Shown here: positions 60,319 to 64,000 of the stretch, in pieces
Numbering within the stretch: the first letter of the stretch is position 1
Layout: each line of letters opens with the position of its first letter
Assembly: GCA_963920575.1 (NCBI GenBank)
Contig: OY986970.1
Location: 19,468,274 to 19,532,273 of the forward strand
Origin: Narthecium ossifragum
Lineage: Eukaryota; Streptophyta; Magnoliopsida; Dioscoreales; Nartheciaceae
Length of the DNA: 64,000 nucleotides
Reading direction: 5' to 3'
Program-made: the position numbers and the translations under genes
The notes under the pieces: model-generated
What the model was told of the DNA's origin: nothing
Database searches by the model: none
The model's input: only the letters and a program-made list of their open reading frames with translations

Positions 60319-60379
60319 GGTTGCCAAGCACCCGTAAGCTTGGTGAATAGGTTGTCAAGCACCCGTAAGCTTGGTGTAC
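60319..60379. repeat. About 31-bp direct duplication with internal hairpin
   Basis: GGTTG(C/T)CAAGCACCCGTAAG recurs at 60319 and 60350. Each unit has CCAAGC/GCTTGG arms. It lies in sequence reminiscent of LTR or leader DNA (GTGGACGTAGGC near 60431 and CCGAACCACTGTAAAAA near 60455), but no LTR boundary was found. Confidence 0.7.
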
Positions 60380-60718
60380 AACTTGTAAGAGGTCTTGCAA
60401 GTAATGGACCTCAAGGAGGACCCTTGGGTGAAGTGGACGTAGGCAAGGTTGGCCGAACCACTGTAAAAATATGGTGCAATCTCTCTAACTCTCTCTTATT
60501 CTTCATTTACTTGCTCAATTTACATTTCATATCATTTATAAGCATAGGTTTTATTAGACTCCTTTCTAGATTTCCATCATCGATTTATTGTATAAGGCCT
60601 AAGATCAATCCCCTCTTAGACCTTCAAAACCCCCGTTCGACCATGCCCTAACTCCAAGCATCCGTCGCTCCTCACCTCCCTTGTCCTCTCCCTCAAACCC
60701 TAATCTAGCCTCACCATC

Positions 60719-61083
60719 ATGCCTCACACCAAGAATGTGGCACCTCCTCCACCTGAGGAACCGAATCAAGCTGGAAAGAGGAAGAAGGAAGCCGTAGCAA
60801 AGAGAGGAACGAAGAAAGTCAAAGGTCCACTTCGAGGACCCACATCTACTCCAATCTTTGGTCAATATTTCTTCCTAAATAAGGAAAGGTATAACTCTTG
60901 ACCAGATTTTAAGGATAAACTAGTGGTTTCGGGTAGAGCCCTTAAGATGCCCAAAGGAAAGGAATATGTTACTAAAATATTTTTCACTAATATGGGGTGG
61001 AAGGAGTTCTTCTGCCCAAGTTTATGTGTCCCGAAGTGGTATGATATTGTTTATTGCAATATCACTGAAGACATTGATAACTA
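60719..61083 (+). pseudogene. Possible plant transposon-type (PTTA-like) protein fragment
   Basis: An ATG at 60719 starts a Pro- and Lys-rich leader (KRKKEA). After one in-frame TGA (60899-60901, where Trp would fit between N-S and P-D-F) the same frame stays open to TAG at 61081. The part after the leader has F-F-L-N-K-E-R-Y, I-F-F-T-N-M-G-W-K-E-F-F and W-Y-D-I-V-Y. This layout recalls the putative plant transposon protein domain seen in many degenerate retroelement ORFs. It is cut by LTR D soon after. The assignment rests on motif memory only. Confidence 0.4.
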
Positions 61084-61244
61084 GGAAATATAGCCATTAG
61101 TAGTGTGAGAACCTGTCCCTCTACCCCTTTAGCTCATTGTAGACCACAAGGGCAATTTGCTAAATTGCGCCTTGTCGTTTTGTTTCACACCCGCATGTGC
61201 ACACATTGACCATGTTTGTGTTAGTGTTTGATTAGAACGTTAGG

Positions 61245-62708
61245 TGATGAATAAATTTTATATTTCGTAAGTATACAAATCGGTGCAATCAGTATAGCAG
61301 CAAGACGAGTATCGTACCCACAGAGATTTGTAGAGATTATTAGAGTAAAACGCTAAAGAGCAGAAAAGAAAGAAAATAAGGAAGGGAAAATAAGAAATAT
61401 GAAGTATTGAGAATAGATGATCTAATAACGAAATAAGAAAACGATGGAAATATGATGGATGAATACTAAGGTTCCGATTTCACCATAACATCCTCATTCT
61501 ATGCATTGAATCAGTCAAGATCTCAGTTTAATTCCAAGGGTTCGTTCTTCCGGTATGATGATCCGTTCGATCGCGGTCTTCACCAAGTACCCTCAATTAA
61601 CCCTAGTTAATGAACCCATAGCTAAGGGTCAATCAAGAATCCATTAAGCTCTGAAGAATAATTATGAACCAAGAAGTGTCTTAGCTTGAACCCGGCTTCG
61701 ACTAAATCTCATTCATTCATAGATCCTGTAAGATTAGGGAATGAACCATCGCCCAATCTCACATAACACAATTATAATACTTCTATTGGCCAGATAAAGG
61801 TATTTAAGATCTCAGTTATAATAATGAATGAAACAAGAAATATAAACTGATTAAATAAATATGATCCAATAACATAGAATGATTCAGTTAGGGCTACATC
61901 GGTACCTTAGAGAAGATCTAGCCACTCATGTTCATCATGAGGGCAATAAAACTAATGAAGAAATAAGATGAGGAAAGGAAAAGAAAACCAAGCCTGGAAG
62001 CCGTCTCCTCTCCTCCAAACGCTGCCAAAAAGTCCTCCCCTAACCCTAGAAAAAGTCATATTTATAGCCTTAAATGTCTCAATCCACGAATTAGATCTAA
62101 ACCGTTGATTTTCTTCACTGGTATAGTAGGATCGATCCCACCAGGGGTGTCGGATCGATCCGTTGCGTAAAAATCATCAATTTCTGGCTACGCCCCAGTC
62201 CGATCGATCGGATTATGGGTGTCGGATCGATCGGACTCAGTAGGATGGAAGGAGGGATCGATCTGACTGTGTACAGCTGAAAAGTATGCGTTCTGTCAGG
62301 TTTCTGCATAGTCGGATCGATCCTACTCTAGGTGTCGGAGCGATCGGACTTTCCAGCGTATTTACTGATTTGCCATCCAGACTGCGCCATTGGTACTAAA
62401 ATTGCCGTAACTTCCTCTAAGAAACTCGGAATCACAAACCGTAAAATTCTCCAGAATCTAGACTTCAAGAGCTTTCCAACTATTTATGGTACATTATCTG
62501 GTTCTTCATGAACAGGTACATTTTAATCTTTCAAGTTGATCCATGTAATGTTTTCAGCTTCTTTGCTCCTTTTTCCTGCATTTTCCAAACAACTATGTGA
62601 AGCAACATATAGATATAAAAATAGTAATAAAGATGTTGATTAAGGATAATAATCTAGCAACTTAGATGGTTATAAGACTGTTCAGAGTGCACTTTCATGC
62701 ACTCATCA
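61245..62708 (-). mobile_element. Athila-type solo LTR in LTR D
   Basis: 1464 bp, TGATGAATAA to CACTCATCA, flanked by TTAGG (61240-61244) and TTAAG (62709-62713), one mismatch. Its last 330 bp match the end of the Ath-2 LTR, but the beginning differs and carries the ACGAGTATCGTACCCACAG motif common in Athila/Tat LTRs. Six GATCGATC-type words at 62130-62345. Confidence 0.88.
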
Positions 62709-62783
62709 TTAAGTGGACCCGGGATCGAAAGATCCGGGCTTGGGCTTGTGTTTTTGCCCAAGTCTAGCTTTCTGCACCTCAAG

Positions 62784-63505
62784 GATCGATCGTTTCTGGC
62801 TAAAATATCGATCATTTAGTGCCAGAAAGTCAAGGTGCGATCGTCATGAAGGATCGATCTTTCTGGAGAGGTCGGTTCGTTTGCCTATAAAGCGGATGCA
62901 ACCTTCTTCCTTGAATCCTTTTGAAATCCGTCGTTCTTGAGCTCAAATCTGACTACATTTTGGAGTGATTGAGGACGATCCAAGGCTTAGCAGCTGGGAT
63001 TGAAGCAGCTCTTGCCTAGGTAGGGATTCCTACCTACTTGTTTTTCCGGGTTTGTGAGATTTGAGTTGTTTGTGATTTGTTTTGCTTAGATCTCGTTGTA
63101 TGCTTGATGGTTTTTAGCATGCTTACCGATTTTGGACTCGTGGTCCTTCGCACTACCAGATCCCAAGGTCTTGCGGGATTTGGTGGAGTTTTCTGGCGGT
63201 ATTTCTTGTCGTCCGGTGGCCGGAGAACCCATCAGGATCGATCATTGATCTTCCTGGGTTGGTCATGCCGAGCCCGAGAAGGATCGATCATCTGGTTGGA
63301 GATGATCGATCATATGTCTTGGCTGGCATGACGAGTCGTTGGTCACGAAGGTGATCGATCTTCCTGGAGGGAAGATTGATCCTTTGGCTTGGTTATCGAT
63401 CTTCCTGGAGGGAGGATTGATCCTTTGTAGCATGATAGGGGCTGGATCTTCCCATTTACGAGGGAGATCAATCCTTCCTCAAGGAAGGATCGATCCCTCG
63501 TGTGG
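62784..63505. repeat. GATCGATC array in LTR D
   Basis: GGATCGATC or GATCGATCTTCC words at about 62784, 62851, 63236, 63282, 63304, 63352, 63394 and 63486, with degenerate GATTGATCC copies between them. Confidence 0.88.
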
Positions 63506-64000
63506 CAGGGAAGGATTTTCAATGGTTTTTGCCCGTGGGGCTTTGTATGTACAGTTTTTGTTACATCTTTATAATTAATGCACACTCTTAAGCATGTTTG
63601 CCCCATATTAGGGGTAGTGGTGAACCAGGAGTGTGATGACTCCTGGGATGTTTAGAATAAGTGGCCGAGTGGCCCTACTGTTTTCCTTAGCCTTGCATGT
63701 CGGCGTGTGTCGAGGGCTTTATCTGTGTGGTGTACCTTCTGTTGTTTGCAGGGCTGCTTCCCGATGCAGATTGCTGGTGAACTGGCTGTCAGTTGGTGGG
63801 GTGCTACCGCAGCAGTTCTTGACCTTAAATACATGCTCACCACCTCAGACCGGCAGAGTGTCGAGCCCAGACCTTGTTTGTGTTATCATGGCATATTATT
63901 GTATGCTTAAATGTTTTATATGCATATGTTCATCGCATGCATATGGTTGTGCATTAGTTGCATAAGGTTAGAGCGTGGGCGATCTGTGGGTCGCTGTCCC

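Larger units (their letters stand above)
61104..64000 (+). mobile_element. LTR D (Tekay type), interrupted and cut by window edge
   Basis: Starts TGTGAGAACCTGTCCCTC, homologous to LTRs A to C; U3 module at about 61143-61190. Interrupted at 61245-62708 by an Athila-type solo LTR and continuing from 62714 to the window end. It is diverged from A-C in the GATCGATC region (62780-63500). Whether it is a solo LTR or the 5' LTR of a full element cannot be seen. Confidence 0.85.

Overview
This window is nuclear DNA of a flowering plant, probably a monocot; the species cannot be fixed from sequence alone. The evidence is a plant-specific INDETERMINATE DOMAIN (IDD) zinc-finger gene with plant-style introns, nested LTR retrotransposons of the plant Tekay/Del and Athila types, and a CACTA transposon end. 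There are no prokaryotic operons, rRNA genes, tRNA genes or CRISPR arrays. The only host gene I can support is the IDD transcription factor on the minus strand at 19694-21461 (three coding exons, 464 residues). It sits in an island of about 6.8 kb (18209-24989) between two blocks of retrotransposons.

Left block (1-18208): a decayed minus-strand Tekay/Del-like element, called Tek-1 here, whose 3' LTR runs off the left edge and whose 5' LTR ends at 18208. It carries a second complete but decayed element, Tek-2 (2591-8794, target duplication AAGCA), and a solo LTR (11000-13245, duplication CAGCT). Island (18209-24989): the IDD gene, its flanks, a small retroposed insert and an 81-bp tandem repeat.

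Right block (24990-64000): the end of a CACTA transposon was hit by a minus-strand Tekay/Del element, Tek-3 (25336-59230, duplication GTAGC). Tek-3 was then hit three times: by an Athila-like element Ath-1 (28220-44697, duplication ACGAT), by a solo LTR called A (44765-47407, duplication CTGCG), and in its 5' LTR by a plus-strand two-LTR unit B-C with only 25 bp between the LTRs (52377-57418, duplication GATAC/GTTAC). Ath-1 holds a second Athila-like element, Ath-2 (about 29730-40063), and Ath-2 holds a solo LTR of its own family (31095-32753, duplication AAAGC). So up to five layers of insertion can be read directly from the target duplications. The right edge has another Tekay-type LTR (D, from 61104) split by an Athila-type solo LTR (61245-62708, duplication TTAGG/TTAAG).

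All retroelement reading frames are broken, so none is likely to move by itself. The most unusual signal is not a gene. Many LTRs, belonging to both the Tekay and Athila lineages, carry clusters of the palindrome GATCGATC (or the related ACGGTCGACCGT) in different spacer text, and all Tekay-type LTRs share a palindromic module close to the LTR start. Coordinates of LTR ends and target duplications were read by eye from the sequence; LTR identities were not computed.
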